From: G713 sp034717835
Lineage (GTDB): Bacteria; Chloroflexota; Anaerolineae; B4-G1; SLSP01
DNA length: 64,000 nucleotides
Assembly (NCBI GenBank): GCA_034717835.1
Contig: JAYELZ010000256.1
Location: 1 to 64,000, forward strand
Direction of reading: 5' to 3'
This document shows positions 16,064 through 24,094 of this stretch, in pieces. Numbering within the stretch: position 1 is the stretch's first letter; each line of letters begins with the position of its first letter. Both the position numbers and the translations under genes were made by a program. The notes beneath the pieces are model-generated. The model saw nothing but the letters and a program-made list of their open reading frames with translations. It ran no database searches and was not told where the DNA came from.

Positions 16064-16309
16064 ATGCAACAGGCTAAAGAGTTACGTGAATTAACAAATG
16101 CGGAATTGCAGCTTCGCCTTCAGGAGACCCGCCGTGAACTGTTCAACCTGCGTCAACAGTGGTATGATGGCAGTTTGATGGATGTGAATGTGATTCGAGG
16201 GGTGCGTAAGGACATTGCTCGAATTCTAACTATTATTCGCGAGCGTGAGCTGGCCGCAGAGATGATAGAAGCATCCACACTCCAGAGTGAAATAGGGGGC
16301 GCGGTATGA
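16064..16309 (+). CDS. rpmC: 50S ribosomal protein L29
   Basis: 81 residues from the ATG at 16064; a GTG directly before it is also in frame, but GGGAGA is better spaced for the ATG. L29 is a two-helix protein near the tunnel exit, contacting L23. KELRELTNAELQLRLQETR and LFNLRQQ are typical. It is longer than the usual 65-70 residues, with a C-terminal tail of about 12 (MIEASTLQSEIGG). The last four bases overlap rpsQ (ATGA). Confidence 0.94.
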   Translation: MQQAKELRELTNAELQLRLQETRRELFNLRQQWYDGSLMDVNVIRGVRKDIARILTIIRERELAAEMIEASTLQSEIGGAV

Positions 16310-16557
16310 AAGAGCGACGTAAGCGGTTGGTGGGAGTAGTTGCTAGCAATAAGATGGATAAAACGGTGGTTGTGCGTGTAGAGCGGCATTATCGTCATAA
16401 GCTATACCAAAAAGTGGTTAGCTCAGCCAAGAAATATATGGCGCATGATGAAGAGAACGCTTGTCACATTGGGGATGAGGTGCGTATCGTAGAATCGCGC
16501 CCTCGGAGTCGTCGCAAACGTTGGGATGTCGAAGAGATCCTAAGGCACGTTGCGTGA
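16306..16557 (+). CDS. rpsQ: 30S ribosomal protein S17
   Basis: 83 residues. An OB-fold 16S-binding protein. RKRLVGVVASNKMDKTVVV and the conserved RHYRHKLYQK are typical of S17. The ATG overlaps the rpmC stop by four bases, so translational coupling is likely. Confidence 0.95.
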   Translation: MKERRKRLVGVVASNKMDKTVVVRVERHYRHKLYQKVVSSAKKYMAHDEENACHIGDEVRIVESRPRSRRKRWDVEEILRHVA

Positions 16558-16567
16558 GGAGCTAATT

Positions 16568-16939
16568 ATGATTCAAAGCGAAACACGTCTCAAGGTAGCT
16601 GATAATACGGGCGCACAAGAGCTCCTCTGCATTCAAGTATTGGGTGGCTCGCGGCGACGGTATGGTTCTGTCGGTGATATTATTGTGGCAGCTGTGAAAG
16701 CAGCTAGCCCCACTTCTTCGGTAAAAAAGGGGGAAGTAGTGCGAGCGGTTGTGGTGCGGGTAGCGCAAGGTTATCATCGGGCCGATGGTTCCCATATCCG
16801 TTTTGATGAGAATGCAGCCGTAATCCTGGATAAAAATGGGATTAATCCTAGAGGTACTCGTATTTTTGGGCCGGTCGCCCGCGAGTTGCGCGAGAAGGGA
16901 TATGCCAAGATCGCCTCTCTGGCACCGGAAGTGTTGTGA
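16568..16939 (+). CDS. rplN: 50S ribosomal protein L14
   Basis: 123 residues from the ATG at 16568, matching the near-universal length of 122; the in-frame TTG 18 bases upstream lies inside rpsQ and is rejected. L14 forms an intersubunit bridge. MIQSETRLKVADNTGA, CIQVLGGSRRRYGSVGD and the C-terminal RGTRIFGPVARELREK are signatures. GAGGAGC precedes the start. Confidence 0.97.
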   Translation: MIQSETRLKVADNTGAQELLCIQVLGGSRRRYGSVGDIIVAAVKAASPTSSVKKGEVVRAVVVRVAQGYHRADGSHIRFDENAAVILDKNGINPRGTRIFGPVARELREKGYAKIASLAPEVL

Positions 16940-16963
16940 ACAGGGACAAGGTGGTTTAATAAG

Positions 16964-17287
16964 ATGAATCGGATTAAAAAAGGTGATAAAGTCGAAGTAA
17001 TTTCTGGGAACTATCGTGGAGTACGAGGGGAAGTTCTGCGTGTGTTGTCAAAAGAGAACCGCGTAGTAGTTTCCAACGTTGCGATTGTGACCAAGCATCA
17101 TCGCCCAGTACGTGCCGGACGTTCTCAGATGCAGGCGGGGCGCATTAAGTTCGAGGCTCCGATTTATACTTCTAAAGTTATGCCTATCTGTCCGCATTGT
17201 GATGCCCCGGTGAGGGTTGGCTTTACTGTGTTGGGCGATGGCCAGAAGGTCAGGGTTTGCCGCCAATGTGGCGGAGTCATTGACTAA
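16964..17287 (+). CDS. rplX: 50S ribosomal protein L24 with zinc-ribbon C-terminus
   Basis: 107 residues. L24 is an assembly initiator with a KOW motif: KGDKVEVISGNYRGVRGEVL. The C-terminal end contains CPHC and CRQC separated by a short beta segment, a Cys4 arrangement able to bind zinc, as found in a subset of L24 proteins. It is one of several Cys4 or Cys-His ribosomal proteins in this window. Confidence 0.96.
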   Translation: MNRIKKGDKVEVISGNYRGVRGEVLRVLSKENRVVVSNVAIVTKHHRPVRAGRSQMQAGRIKFEAPIYTSKVMPICPHCDAPVRVGFTVLGDGQKVRVCRQCGGVID

Positions 17288-17300
17288 AGGAGTGTAAAAT

Positions 17301-17840
17301 ATGCCTGAGCTGAAGAAGAAGTACCGAGAAGAAATAGTGCCGGCGATGGTGGCCGAATTTGGCTATGATAGCGTGATGCAAGTGCCGCGCATTCGAAAAA
17401 TGGTGCTCAATGTGGGCATGGGAGAAGCTCTGGATAATCCCAAGTCAATTGATTATGCCGTGCGTGATTTAGCTACGATTACCGGGCAACAGCCAGTGGT
17501 GATTAGAGCGCGTAAATCGGTGGCAGCTTTCAAACTACGCGCTGGACAACCAATAGGTGTTAAAGTGACCTTGCGCGGTCAGCGCATGTGGGACTTTCTA
17601 GACCGGCTAGTAAATATCGCGTTGCCGCGCACCAGAGACTTCCGAGGAGTCCCCGACAAGTTTGATGGTCGAGGCAACTATACGTTGGGGTTGCGTGAGC
17701 AACTGCTCTTCCCGGAAATTGATTATGATAGTATTGATAGAGTCCGGGGTTTTGAGATAAGTATTAATACGACAGCTGACACGGATGAGGAAGCTTATCG
17801 TCTATTGACGATGCTGGGTGTTCCTTTCCGCCAGCAATAG
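17301..17840 (+). CDS. rplE: 50S ribosomal protein L5
   Basis: 179 residues, normal. L5 binds 5S rRNA and contacts S13 across the subunits. PRIRKMVLNVGMGEA, AGQPIGVKVTLRG and NYTLGLREQLLFPEIDYD are characteristic. AAAGGAGTG precedes the ATG. It opens the spc-type part of the cluster together with rplN and rplX. Confidence 0.97.
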   Translation: MPELKKKYREEIVPAMVAEFGYDSVMQVPRIRKMVLNVGMGEALDNPKSIDYAVRDLATITGQQPVVIRARKSVAAFKLRAGQPIGVKVTLRGQRMWDFLDRLVNIALPRTRDFRGVPDKFDGRGNYTLGLREQLLFPEIDYDSIDRVRGFEISINTTADTDEEAYRLLTMLGVPFRQQ

Positions 17841-17856
17841 GTTAGAGAGGTAAGAT

Positions 17857-18039
17857 ATGGCGAAAACATCAATGCCGATTCGAGAGACTCGGCGCAAGTA
17901 TAAAGTGCGAGTGCGCAACCGCTGTAGCCGTTGTGGTCGTCCTCGTGGTTACTATCGTCGTTTTGGTCTCTGCAGAATTTGCTTGCGAGAAATGGCGTTA
18001 GAAGGTAAAATCCCTGGCTTAAAAAAGGCAAGTTGGTAG
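17857..18039 (+). CDS. rpsN: 30S ribosomal protein S14, zinc-binding type
   Basis: 60 residues, the short (type Z) form. Two CxxC pairs, CSRCGR and CRICLR, about 12 residues apart, bind zinc. S14 is in the 30S head near the A site. It begins MAKTSMPIRETRRKY. GAGAGGTAAG precedes the ATG. Many bacteria also carry a zinc-free copy for zinc starvation; none is seen here. Confidence 0.97.
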   Translation: MAKTSMPIRETRRKYKVRVRNRCSRCGRPRGYYRRFGLCRICLREMALEGKIPGLKKASW

Positions 18040-18052
18040 AGAGGTTGGAATA

Positions 18053-18460
18053 ATGACAGATTCAATTGCCGATATGTTGACTCGAATTCGTAATGCCTTA
18101 ATGGTGCGGCATAGCACAGTTGCGATGCCCTCATCCAAGATGAAGGTGGCAATCGCTAAAGTCTTGCACGATGAAGGATACATTGAGGATTATAAGATAG
18201 TTGATGAAGAGGAAAAACCACAGCCGACTTTGTACATCAAGTTGAAGTATGTGGGGAAGCGTAAAGAACAACGCTCAGTGATCACTGGTCTAAAACGAGT
18301 GAGCAAGCCTGGGCGGCGTATTTATGCCTCGGTTGAGGAGATTCCCTGGGTGCGGAGTGGTATGGGGATTGCAATTCTTACCACTCCTAAGGGAATTATT
18401 ACAGGACAGCAGTCGCGGCGTCTGAACGTTGGCGGAGAAATCATCTGCCACGTTTGGTAG
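18053..18460 (+). CDS. rpsH: 30S ribosomal protein S8
   Basis: 135 residues. S8 binds the central domain of 16S rRNA and is the spc-operon autoregulator in E. coli. TDSIADMLTRIRNALMV, KVLHDEGYI and the C-terminal GIITGQQSRRLNVGGEIICHVW are typical. A 212-base gap follows before rplF, unusually long for this operon. Confidence 0.97.
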   Translation: MTDSIADMLTRIRNALMVRHSTVAMPSSKMKVAIAKVLHDEGYIEDYKIVDEEEKPQPTLYIKLKYVGKRKEQRSVITGLKRVSKPGRRIYASVEEIPWVRSGMGIAILTTPKGIITGQQSRRLNVGGEIICHVW

Positions 18461-18587
18461 TTGTGTAGTTAGAAAGTCCGGTAGCTAAGCAATTGGTTAC
18501 CTAGCCAGTAAAATAAGTCCTTTGGCCGCTAAGGCGTAGCCAGTAATTTCAATAGGTAAACGGCAGGTGTGCGGAAGAAGGCTTTGC

Positions 18588-18593
18588 TATAAT
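18588..18593 (+). promoter_or_regulatory. Possible internal promoter in the rpsH-rplF gap
   Basis: TATAAT at 18588-18593 lies in the 212-base gap, about 80 bases before rplF. No good -35 hexamer is seen at the right distance. The gap also holds two copies of TAGCCAGTAA (about 18522 and 18538). An internal promoter for the distal half of the cluster is plausible but unproven. Confidence 0.35.
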
Positions 18594-18672
18594 TAAGTTA
18601 TTTGGTCTTCTGTCCTAACGTGTTGTTTGATCGGTTGACCAAGCAGCTATAAGGCTAATTGGGAGGTGTAGA

Positions 18673-19218
18673 ATGTCTCGAATTGGGAAAATGCCGATTC
18701 CGGTTCCACCCGGAGTAGAGGTGAATATTGAGGGGACCAGTGTCAAAGTAAGTGGCCCCAAGGGGAAACTGGCACAAACATTCTCTCCGAAGATGAAAAT
18801 TTTCTTGAAAGAGAATGTGGTGTATGTAGAACGCCCTGATGATGAACGTGAATCAAAAGCCTTGCATGGCTTAACTCGTGCGTTGATCAACAACATGGTG
18901 GAGGGTGTCTCCAAGGGATACCATAAGGATCTGGAGATCCATGGCACGGGTTACCGGGCCGAGAAGCGTGGCGAAACTTTGGTTATGACCCTGGGTTTTT
19001 CACACCTGGTAGAGATTGCCCCCCCCGAGGGGCTTTCTTTTGAGGTAAATCCGCGTGCTAATACCATCATCGTGCGGGGAGCAGATAAGCAACTGGTTGG
19101 GCAAACCGCGGCCGAAATTCGCCATTGGCGACCTGTGGAGCCTTATTTGGGTAAGGGTATTCGCTATGTAGGTGAGAAAGTACGTCGAAAGGCTGGTAAA
19201 GCTGGTAAGGCGATCTAG
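18673..19218 (+). CDS. rplF: 50S ribosomal protein L6
   Basis: 181 residues. L6 lies near the factor-binding site. MSRIGKMPIPVPPGVEV, LHGLTRALINNMVEGVSKGY and the second repeat with IRHWRPVEPYLGKGIRY are diagnostic; RHWRPVEPY replaces the commoner R..R.PEPY. GGGAGGTGTAGA precedes the ATG. Confidence 0.97.
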   Translation: MSRIGKMPIPVPPGVEVNIEGTSVKVSGPKGKLAQTFSPKMKIFLKENVVYVERPDDERESKALHGLTRALINNMVEGVSKGYHKDLEIHGTGYRAEKRGETLVMTLGFSHLVEIAPPEGLSFEVNPRANTIIVRGADKQLVGQTAAEIRHWRPVEPYLGKGIRYVGEKVRRKAGKAGKAI

Positions 19219-19265
19219 TTTTAACAATGCGTGGTACCGAGGGTAATTAAAAGGATGGTTGGATA

Positions 19266-19631
19266 ATGAAATCAGAAGTTAATCGGAGTAAAGCCCGAGA
19301 GCGACGTCGTTTACACGTTCGCAAGAAAGTGTTTGGGACATCTGAACGTCCACGTCTGAATGTCTTTCGTAGTCTAAATCACATTTATGCTCAGATTATT
19401 GATGATACTGTAGGTCACACATTAGCTGCTGCTTCTACAGTCGATAAAGAGATTCAATTGACTGATGAGATGACTAAGATTGAGCGGGCGCAAGTCGTCG
19501 GTCGCTTGGTGGCCGAACGGGCATTGGCAAACGAGGTTAAGAAAGTTGTTTTTGACCGTGCTGGATATAAATTCCATGGCCGCGTGAAAGCGTTGGCCGA
19601 GGCTGCCCGCGAGGCTGGCCTGGATTTCTGA
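19266..19631 (+). CDS. rplR: 50S ribosomal protein L18
   Basis: 121 residues. L18 binds 5S rRNA with L5. RSKARERRRLHVRKKVFGT, RPRLNVFRSLNHIYAQIIDD and the C-terminal YKFHGRVKALAEAAREAGLDF are signatures. It follows rplF after 47 bases, with AAAAGGATG as ribosome-binding site. Confidence 0.97.
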   Translation: MKSEVNRSKARERRRLHVRKKVFGTSERPRLNVFRSLNHIYAQIIDDTVGHTLAAASTVDKEIQLTDEMTKIERAQVVGRLVAERALANEVKKVVFDRAGYKFHGRVKALAEAAREAGLDF

Positions 19632-19665
19632 AGTGCCACTAGGTAAAAAGGCGGCAGGAGGAAAG

Positions 19666-20193
19666 ATGAATCGACGAAACAGACATGAAGAGATATCGGA
19701 ACTGGATGAGCGCGTAGTAGACATTACCCGCGTTTCTAAGGTCGTGAAGGGTGGGCGTAAATTTCACTTCCGCGTGGTAGCAGTCGTAGGGAATAATAAT
19801 GGCGAAGTCGGTGTGGGAATTGGCAAAGCCCCTAAGGTTCCAGAAGCCATCGGCAAAGCCACCGAGCGTGCTCGGAAGGGAATGGTTCCGGTTATTCTAG
19901 AGGGAACTACGGTTCCTCATGCCGTAACCGGAGAATGCAGTCGTGCTCGGGTATTAGTCCGTCCGGCCACTCCTGGAACTGGAGTAATTGCGGGCGGCCC
20001 GGCGCGGGCAGTATTGGAAGCTGCCGGGGTACATGATGTGCTGACCAAATCACTAGGCAGTGCTAAGCAGATCAATGTTATTCAGGCGACCTGGGATGCC
20101 TTGAAGCGGATGCGGAGCGTTGAAGAAATAGCTAGTGATCGTGGCGTACCGGAAGCTCGCGTGATGCCATTCTGGCGAAGGAGCGAGGCCTGA
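19666..20193 (+). CDS. rpsE: 30S ribosomal protein S5
   Basis: 175 residues from the ATG at 19666, chosen because AGGAGG ends five bases before it. A GTG at 19633, immediately after the rplR stop, is in frame but has no ribosome-binding site. S5 helps mRNA helicase activity and accuracy. Double-stranded-RNA-binding fold motifs KVVKGGRKFHFRVVAVVG and VGIGKAPKVPEAIGKA are clear, as is GPARAVLEAAGVHDVLTKSLGS. The stop overlaps the rpmD ATG by one base. Confidence 0.96.
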   Translation: MNRRNRHEEISELDERVVDITRVSKVVKGGRKFHFRVVAVVGNNNGEVGVGIGKAPKVPEAIGKATERARKGMVPVILEGTTVPHAVTGECSRARVLVRPATPGTGVIAGGPARAVLEAAGVHDVLTKSLGSAKQINVIQATWDALKRMRSVEEIASDRGVPEARVMPFWRRSEA

Positions 20194-20396
20194 TGACTAA
20201 ACAGGGTCGGTTAAAGATTAAATTGGTACGTAGTCCGATTGGTTATTCGGTGCGGCAAAAGCGTACTGTGCAAGCTTTGGGTCTACACAGGATAAATCAG
20301 ATTGTGGAGCGACCTGATAATGATGCTGTTCGGGGTATGATCTTCAAGGTCTCCCATTTGGTTCAAGTCGAGGAAATCGTCAATCCTGCTACATAG
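20193..20396 (+). CDS. rpmD: 50S ribosomal protein L30
   Basis: 67 residues. KIKLVRSPIGYSVRQKRTVQALGLHRI is the L30 core. The ATG shares one base with the rpsE stop (TGATG), so translation is probably coupled. L30 is absent from some bacteria; its presence here keeps the full spc order. Confidence 0.95.
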   Translation: MTKQGRLKIKLVRSPIGYSVRQKRTVQALGLHRINQIVERPDNDAVRGMIFKVSHLVQVEEIVNPAT

Positions 20397-20421
20397 TGGG
20401 GTTGTGGTTGGAGGATACATT

Positions 20422-20904
20422 ATGAAGTTACATGATTTGAAGCCTGCTCCTGGTTCAACTAAGCGCCGGAAGAGGGTGGGTCGTGGCATAGCAGCCGGAC
20501 AGGGAAAGACTGCGGGACGTGGAACCAAAGGTCAAAATGCACGTGCTGGTGGCGGCGTCCCTCCGTACTTTGAGGGTGGACAATTACCTTTAGTGCGCAA
20601 ACTTCCGTTTGTCCGTGGGCAGGGTTTTTTCAATCCCTGGAAAGTTGAATTTCAGCCGGTGAATATATATGAGCTCGCGGCAGTGTTCATCGCCGGTGAG
20701 GTGGTCTCCTTGTCGGCATTGAAGGAACAGGGACTGCTTAAAAGTGAGCGGGAGCTGGTAGTTGTCTTGGGTGAGGGAGAAATCGATATTCCTCTGACAG
20801 TGCAGACACATCGTATTTCCAAGAGTGCGCGGGCTAAAATTGAAGCCGCGGGTGGTTCAGTTGAGTTATTGCCCTGGAAGCGGGGCGGTCGCCGTACTCG
20901 CTAA
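20422..20904 (+). CDS. rplO: 50S ribosomal protein L15
   Basis: 160 residues from the ATG at 20422, preceded by TTGGAGGATAC. L15 is a late-assembly 23S-binding protein. MKLHDLKPAPGSTKRRKRVGRG, the Gly-rich tail GKTAGRGTKGQNARAGGG and the C-terminal domain ending in AGGSVELLPWK are typical. It is followed by secY in the conserved order. Confidence 0.97.
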   Translation: MKLHDLKPAPGSTKRRKRVGRGIAAGQGKTAGRGTKGQNARAGGGVPPYFEGGQLPLVRKLPFVRGQGFFNPWKVEFQPVNIYELAAVFIAGEVVSLSALKEQGLLKSERELVVVLGEGEIDIPLTVQTHRISKSARAKIEAAGGSVELLPWKRGGRRTR

Positions 20905-20930
20905 CTTAGTTTAGTGGAGGAGGAATTGAA

Positions 20931-22235
20931 ATGATTGAAGCCCTGCGTAAAGCACTCCGGTTGCCGGATCTACGGCGACGTTTGCTTTATACTTTGCTAA
21001 TTCTAATAATTTACCGCTTGACGTCCAATATCCCGGTGCCGGGAGTGGATCGTAAGGCTTTGCAGCAGCTCCTCTCTGGTGGCTCGGCCGCGGGGCAATT
21101 GATTAATCTGTTGGATATGCTCTCTGGTGGTGCAGTCGCGCATTTCTCGGTATTGGCAGCTGGAGTTTCACCTTATGTGACGGCTTCAATTGTCTTGCAG
21201 CTGTTATTGCCCATTTTCCCGAAATTCGAGCAGATGATCAAGGAAGAAGGCGAGGAAGGTCAACGCAAGATGAACCAGTGGACCTTTTATCTGACGGTTC
21301 CTCTGGCATTTTTGTATTCTTTTGGTTTGGCACAATCACTTACCGCTGCATCTAATGTGCTTCCCCACTTCGGTTTTGGAAGTGGACAAGTGCTTTCTAC
21401 CATTACCGTTCTGTTAACCATGACGGCTGGGACTATGTTTGCTGTGTGGCTGGGTGAATTGATTACTGAACAGGGTATTGGAAATGGTCTCTCTCTGATT
21501 ATCTTCGGAGGTATCGTCTCACGTGTACCTTCAAATTTAGCGCAGATTTGGGCTGCTGAGAATCGCTTCTTAGGGCTGGCGCTTTTCTTGATTATTACTC
21601 TTTTGACCATAGCGGTTATCGTTTATGTCCAGGAAGGGGAACGGCGTATCCGAGTGCAATATGGCAAGCGGGTGCGTGGAATGAAGATGTATGGTGGGGG
21701 AAGCACTTATATCCCCTTAAAGGTCAATACAGCTGGGATGATCCCGTTGATTTTTGCCCAATCTATTCTCTCTTTTCCTGCTGTGATTGCACAATTCTTC
21801 TTGGGAAACACTAGTCCGGCGGTGCGAGATTTCGCAACCGGGGTGATGGGGTTCTTTAGCGGCTCCAATCCCTGGTATACACCGATTTACTTTGCGGCTG
21901 TAGTCGGGTTTACCTATTTCTACACTGATGTAATGGTGCAACAACAGAACTTGCCCGAATCGCTACAGAGACAGGGCGGGTTTATTCCTGGAGTGCGCCC
22001 TGGTCGTAAAACTAAAGAGTTTATCAATGGTGTCTACCGGCGGATTACATTAGTGGGAGCGCTTTTTTTGGGTGGCGTTGCAGTCTTACCGCTCATTATC
22101 AGATCTTTTACGAGTGTCAATGTGATGGTGATTGGTAGCTCTGGTCTCTTGATTGTTGTAGGTGTGGTTGTGGATACGATGCGCCAGCTGGAAGCTCAAT
22201 TGCTGATGCGTCACTATGATGGGTTCTTGCGGTAA
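20931..22235 (+). CDS. secY: Protein translocase subunit SecY
   Basis: 434 residues with the ten hydrophobic segments expected of the SecYEG channel. The plug and lateral-gate region contains NIPVPGVDRKAL, and the family signatures GEWITEQGIGNG-like GELITEQGIGNGLSLIIF and the cytoplasmic loop with QQQNLPESLQRQGGFIPGVRPG are clear. GTGGAGGAGGAA precedes the ATG. In most bacteria adk, map and infA follow; here a 160-base gap leads straight to rpmJ. Confidence 0.97.
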   Translation: MIEALRKALRLPDLRRRLLYTLLILIIYRLTSNIPVPGVDRKALQQLLSGGSAAGQLINLLDMLSGGAVAHFSVLAAGVSPYVTASIVLQLLLPIFPKFEQMIKEEGEEGQRKMNQWTFYLTVPLAFLYSFGLAQSLTAASNVLPHFGFGSGQVLSTITVLLTMTAGTMFAVWLGELITEQGIGNGLSLIIFGGIVSRVPSNLAQIWAAENRFLGLALFLIITLLTIAVIVYVQEGERRIRVQYGKRVRGMKMYGGGSTYIPLKVNTAGMIPLIFAQSILSFPAVIAQFFLGNTSPAVRDFATGVMGFFSGSNPWYTPIYFAAVVGFTYFYTDVMVQQQNLPESLQRQGGFIPGVRPGRKTKEFINGVYRRITLVGALFLGGVAVLPLIIRSFTSVNVMVIGSSGLLIVVGVVVDTMRQLEAQLLMRHYDGFLR

Positions 22236-22252
22236 ATAAGGTTTTATCAAGC

Positions 22253-22280
22253 TTGTCAAACTGCTAAAATCGGGTATCAT
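22253..22280 (+). promoter_or_regulatory. Promoter ahead of rpmJ-rpsM-rpsK-rpsD-rpoA
   Basis: TTGTCA (22253-22258), 16 bases, TATCAT (22275-22280). It sits in the 160-base gap after secY and could give the alpha-operon part its own transcription. A short stem CCTTG/CAAGG lies further down, before the rpmJ ribosome-binding site. Confidence 0.55.
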
Positions 22281-22395
22281 CAGGTCTTGGCTTGTAGATA
22301 ATTATTTAATTTGGTTGGATGATTGTAGGAATGCTCAATTAGTTGGTAGAAATGAAACCTTGTAGCTAGTGGTGCAAGGCCGGGAGGTTGGAATC

Positions 22396-22509
22396 ATGAA
22401 AGTATCACCATCTGTGAAACGACGTTGCCCTAAGTGCAAGATTATCAAGCGGCGGGGTGTAGTACGGGTGATTTGTGAAAACCCCAAGCATAAACAACGG
22501 CAAGGTTAG
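22396..22509 (+). CDS. rpmJ: 50S ribosomal protein L36
   Basis: A 37-residue product beginning MKVSPSVKRRCPKCK and ending KHKQRQG. The zinc ligands are C11, C14, C27 and H32, the usual Cys3His of zinc-type L36. GGGAGGTTGGAATC precedes the ATG. In the usual order infA stands directly before rpmJ; here it does not. Confidence 0.95.
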   Translation: MKVSPSVKRRCPKCKIIKRRGVVRVICENPKHKQRQG

Positions 22510-22554
22510 TTGAATTTATTTGGATTTAGAGTTTAAGAAGGTGGAGGAAGCGTT

Positions 22555-22944
22555 ATGGCACGTATTGCAGGCGTAGACCTGCCTCGCGAAAAACGCGTAG
22601 AAATTGGGTTAACCTATATCTATGGCATTGGGCGGGCAACGAGCAATGATCTTTTGGCAAAAACGCAGATTGATCCTGATAAGCGTGTAAGAGACCTCTC
22701 GGAAAGAGATATAGCTCTTCTGCGCGCGGTGATTGATCAGGAAGTGGTTGTGGAAGGCGATCTGCGGCGTGAAGTACAACGAAATATAAAACGATTGATC
22801 GAAATCGGTAGCTATCGAGGATTGCGCCATCGCCGTAACCTCCCTGTACGTGGACAGCGCACGCGGACTAACGCGCGTACCAGAAAGGGACGCAAAAAGA
22901 CGGTTGCTGGTCGTGGCCGAAACCGTGGGATGAAGAAGAAATAG
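22555..22944 (+). CDS. rpsM: 30S ribosomal protein S13
   Basis: 129 residues. S13 bridges to the 50S subunit and contacts P-site tRNA. MARIAGVDLPREKRVEIGLTYIYGIG, RGLRHRRNLPVRGQRT and TNARTRKGRKKT are signatures; the C-terminal tail is strongly basic. AAGGTGGAGGAAG precedes the ATG. Confidence 0.97.
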   Translation: MARIAGVDLPREKRVEIGLTYIYGIGRATSNDLLAKTQIDPDKRVRDLSERDIALLRAVIDQEVVVEGDLRREVQRNIKRLIEIGSYRGLRHRRNLPVRGQRTRTNARTRKGRKKTVAGRGRNRGMKKK

Positions 22945-23013
22945 CAGTAGTGTGTGCAACATTAATGTTGACTAACATGAGTGTTGCAGAATGTAAAAAA
23001 GTTAGGAGGGTTT

Positions 23014-23418
23014 ATGGCTAAAGGTCATCGCGAGCAGAAAGCGCGAAAGACTCGTCGCGTGAAACGGAATGTGCCTCGAGGGCGTGTTTATATTCATACG
23101 ACCTTTAACAATATCATTGTTACTGTAACAGATCCCCAGGGGAATGTCGTGCGTTGGGGAAGTGCTGGCAAGATGGGCTTCAAGGGAACGCGGAAGAGCA
23201 CCTCTTTTGCAGCGCGGTTAGCGGCGGAAAAAGTTGTGCAAGAAGCGATGGCTACTGAGGGGTTGCAGGAAGTAGACCTCTTTGTGAAGGGTGCTGGGCC
23301 AGGTCGTGAGGCTTCACTGCGTGCTATCGCGGGCACTGGTATTCGCATACGTTCCATCGTTGATCGCACACCCATACCGCATAACGGTTGTCGCCCATCC
23401 AAGAAGCGACGTGTATAA
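23014..23418 (+). CDS. rpsK: 30S ribosomal protein S11
   Basis: 134 residues from the ATG at 23014, preceded by TTAGGAGGG; the open frame upstream (from 22981) is rejected because MAKGHREQKARKTRR is the normal start. S11 forms the platform next to the mRNA exit. HTTFNNIIVTVTDPQGN and VDRTPIPHNGCRPSKKRRV are diagnostic. Confidence 0.97.
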   Translation: MAKGHREQKARKTRRVKRNVPRGRVYIHTTFNNIIVTVTDPQGNVVRWGSAGKMGFKGTRKSTSFAARLAAEKVVQEAMATEGLQEVDLFVKGAGPGREASLRAIAGTGIRIRSIVDRTPIPHNGCRPSKKRRV

Positions 23419-23439
23419 GGAAGAGATAGGAGAGAATTT

Positions 23440-24078
23440 ATGGCAAGATATTTAGGCCCTTCGTGCAAGCTTTGCCGTCGTGAAGGCCAGAAGCTTTTTC
23501 TAAAGGGACAGAAATGTTTCACCGATAAGTGCCCATTTGAGAAGCGTTCGTATCCGCCAGGTCAACATGGCCGTGCAGCTTCTTTTCGCCGCCGTAGGTC
23601 TTCTAACTTTGCGGTACAGCTGCGTGAGAAGCAAAAGACTCGTCGCATCTATGGGGTTTTAGAGCGTCAGTTCCGACGCTATTTCCGTGAAGCAGAGCGG
23701 CTGTCTGGCCTAACGGGCGAAAACCTGTTGATGCTATTGGAAACGCGCTTGGATAATGTGGTCTATCGACTAGGGTTTGCTGATTCTCGCGAACAGGCCC
23801 GACAGTTGGTGGGACATGGGCACTTTGTGGTCAACGGGCGTAAGACTGACATCCCATCGTTCGCAGTCAAAGAAGGGATGGTGGTGGCAGTGCGGCCTGA
23901 GAGCCGGTCGAAATCTTTCTTCAAGACTCGTAAAGAATTATTGGGAAATGTTGCTATTCCTCAGTGGTTGAGCCTTGATGTTGATGATCTCTCTGGACGA
24001 TTGGTAAATTTGCCAACTCGTGAGGAGATTGAGGTGCCGGTGCAGGAGCAGTCAATCGTTGAGTTCTACTCACGCTAA
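23440..24078 (+). CDS. rpsD: 30S ribosomal protein S4, zinc-binding type
   Basis: 212 residues. S4 starts 16S assembly and, in E. coli, represses the alpha operon. The N-terminus has four cysteines in the pattern CKLC and C...C within SCKLCRREGQKLFLKGQKC and TDKCP, the zinc-binding form. The S4 RNA-binding domain follows (LETRLDNVVYRLGFADSREQARQLVGHGH). GGAGAGAATTT precedes the ATG. Confidence 0.97.
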   Translation: MARYLGPSCKLCRREGQKLFLKGQKCFTDKCPFEKRSYPPGQHGRAASFRRRRSSNFAVQLREKQKTRRIYGVLERQFRRYFREAERLSGLTGENLLMLLETRLDNVVYRLGFADSREQARQLVGHGHFVVNGRKTDIPSFAVKEGMVVAVRPESRSKSFFKTRKELLGNVAIPQWLSLDVDDLSGRLVNLPTREEIEVPVQEQSIVEFYSR

Positions 24079-24094
24079 GCAGACAGGAGGCGAC

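Noticed and set aside
19633..19665. GTG start of S5 directly after rplR
   Set aside because: No ribosome-binding site, while AGGAGG precedes the ATG at 19666; kept only as an alternative.
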